A stretch of DNA of 64,000 nucleotides from positions 9,102,669-9,166,668 of the forward strand of contig CM022679.1 of the NCBI GenBank assembly GCA_012295275.1, given 5' to 3'. The notes below the pieces were generated by a model. It ran no database searches and was not told where the DNA came from. It was given only the letters and a program-made list of their open reading frames with translations. This document shows positions 62,220 through 64,000 of the stretch, in pieces; position 1 is the stretch's first letter; every line of letters starts with the position of its first letter. The translations under genes were made by a program, and so were the position numbers. The stretch is from Chrysomallon squamiferum (taxonomy: Eukaryota; Mollusca; Gastropoda; Neomphalida; Peltospiridae).

Positions 62220-63327
62220 TTTACTCAGTCGCAAGGCAGAAAAACACTCGAGTGAGAGAGAGCGAGAGAGGGAGACAGAGAGACACAGTTCAGTTCTCGC
62301 TACGGCTGGCTCGGTTACGGACTGATCAGATCAGAGTAAACGGGAGACTAGCAAGGCGATTATGAATGAACGCTCAACTGAAATAGTCGTTCTAAACGTT
62401 GATAAGCTCCCTTTGCCTGCTGGTGATACAGCATTCGGCAGACGCTCTGCTGCATACAGAGACAATTAATTACCACAAACGCTTTGTTGTCCAGTTAACA
62501 ATTTCATTGGAAAAAAAAAAAAAAAAAAAAATAATAATAATAAATAAATAAATTGGAGGGTAGGTTACTACTAGGTATGGTAATAAAGTATTTACTGTTT
62601 TTAATTATAACTAAATAAATATTGTATTACATTATTAATAAATTTAATTCAGTGTGTTTGCATCTTTATACATTTTAATAACCATTGGATTCAAACGTTA
62701 CGTCCCGCTTTTTAAACTTAGGTACGCCAATATCTGTTTTCACATTCCTAAACAGATATCACAAAATCCGAGCCAAAAATGACAATCGGTGGCAACAGCG
62801 CATCAAAATTTTCTTTGTGAAGCCTTGCATATGAAACCATGTCTAATCTTTCAGTGTACATTTTACTTGCATAAAAGCCAGGTAAAAACTTCCACCTGGA
62901 ACTATAATATTGACGGAGTTATTTTATAGATTTCATTTTAAAATGAACTATTATTATTACGGCATGATTTTCGAGAAACGGAGGCGGCGAGCGATATGCA
63001 GTTTAGAACACCGTTCAAATAAAATATATAAAGTGTCTATAATTTATTCCTTCACATATAGAATTTTGATATATTTATTTGAATAAAAAGTTAGAAACAA
63101 CTACTACTGTTAATACTGTTACCACCACCACCACCACCACTACTACTACAACTATTAAATAGTAATAATCATCGTAATAAATTAATTAAATGACGCTTAA
63201 ATTTTTAACCAAAAAGTATATTAGCTATGCTTATGGTAGCTTTCACCAAACATTAGTACTTTTCTAGCACTACATTTTGTGCTTAACCGAAATCAATATT
63301 CTAGTTTTCACTTTCTCTCTTCTCTAG

Positions 63328-63389
<62 letters not shown>

Positions 63390-64000
63390 AAAGATAAATT
63401 TCTAAAACTTATTCACATATTCATAATGGCTATTTATTAGAAAATAAATAACATACATATATATATAAACCTACGATATGAAATCTCGGTCTTCATTTTT
63501 ATGGTGAAACTCATTAGGTACACTACATTGAGTCTGTAATTACCCTTTTAACAGCAACAAGTCTTTGATATACTGCAGAGAAATTGAAACGAGAAATATC
63601 GATAAATTTGTTGGCGTCAGATGTGATACATTTTAGAAGCATGGCTACACAATAACAGAGGTCCTGTGAATAAAACGGCTGAAAAACCAATACCCAGAAT
63701 TTATAAACCAGTTTACTTTTGAAATGTTTTTTTTTGAAGAAAAGGCCACTTTATAAAATATGAAAACAACACATCAGGAAATTAATATGAATGTAAACGA
63801 TGATCAGTTTCGCAAAATTGTAACGCTGGAGACATAATTATGACAGTTGTGGTTATTACGTTTTTTATTTCACAGTTCTGATTTGAATTAAAGCAGAGAC
63901 ATTTCATAGACATTTCAGCTGTCAAAAAGGTTATGGCAGGAATCTCAAGTCTTATTATTAAGGTGCAAGTCAGACTATGTACATGTATATATATATCGCA
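62220..64000. other. Upstream region of the lengsin-like gene
   Basis: The first 130 bp hold the 5' leader, with a GAGAGAGAGCGAGAGAGGGA tract at 62253-62272. The rest is AT-rich, with an A-run at 62511-62531, (CCA)n at 63121-63138 and an (AAT)n array at 63329-63382. CGAAATCAATATTCTAG (63287-63303) also occurs at 60181-60197 in the gene's intron. No coding exon was seen up to the window edge. Confidence 0.5.

Noticed and set aside
62220-62234. Longer N-terminus (LRLSK) for the lengsin-like protein
   Set aside because: It would need a TTG start; the first ATG at 62219 is a normal start.

Overview
This is a eukaryotic, very AT-rich window from an animal nuclear genome. Genes have many small exons with mostly GT-AG introns, simple repeats are abundant, and each protein has a clear metazoan family. 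A tRNA-derived SINE of the type widespread in molluscs lies at about 18.9 kb and degenerate relatives lie at about 54.8-55.1 kb. I infer a mollusc or close lophotrochozoan, species unknown. No prokaryotic features, CRISPR arrays or operons were seen, and I found no wholly new biological system. All exon models were built by eye from splice signals, reading phase and family similarity.

Layout. (1) 1-4.8 kb: the first coding exon of an hnRNP F/H-like RNA-binding protein (minus strand, running off the left edge) lies head-to-head with a complete four-exon MOB1 gene (plus). (2) 4.8-9.7 kb: AT-rich spacer. (3) 9.7-20.8 kb: two tandem eight-exon acid lipase genes (gastric/lysosomal type). The second has a one-base frameshift in exon 5, and its exon 2 is almost identical to exon 2 of the first, which suggests gene conversion. 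(4) 21.5-31.4 kb: ALG13 (minus) and RSAD1 (plus) lie head-to-head, 360 bp apart. (5) 33.1-41.5 kb: ATF7IP (minus), convergent with RSAD1. It has a SUMO-interacting motif, a coiled coil and a C-terminal FN3 domain, with an apparent one-base frameshift in one FN3 exon. An 813-bp fold-back transposon lies in its last intron. (6) 41.5-58.1 kb: gene-poor spacer with microsatellites, tandem repeats and SINE remains. (7) 58.1-62.2 kb: a two-exon lengsin / type-I glutamine-synthetase-like gene (minus) with a GC-AG intron. (8) 62.2-64 kb: upstream spacer.

The genes do not form one pathway. They cover RNA binding, Hippo/NDR kinase signalling, lipid digestion, N-glycan precursor synthesis, mitochondrial heme handling, heterochromatin and SUMO control, and a GS-like protein. 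The most notable structural observations are the exon-sized lipase conversion tract, two GC-AG introns, a 0.54-kb inverted duplication spanning the RSAD1 3' half, the fold-back element with a cluster of AGGTCA half-sites, and a relic of the lengsin C-terminus inside its own intron.
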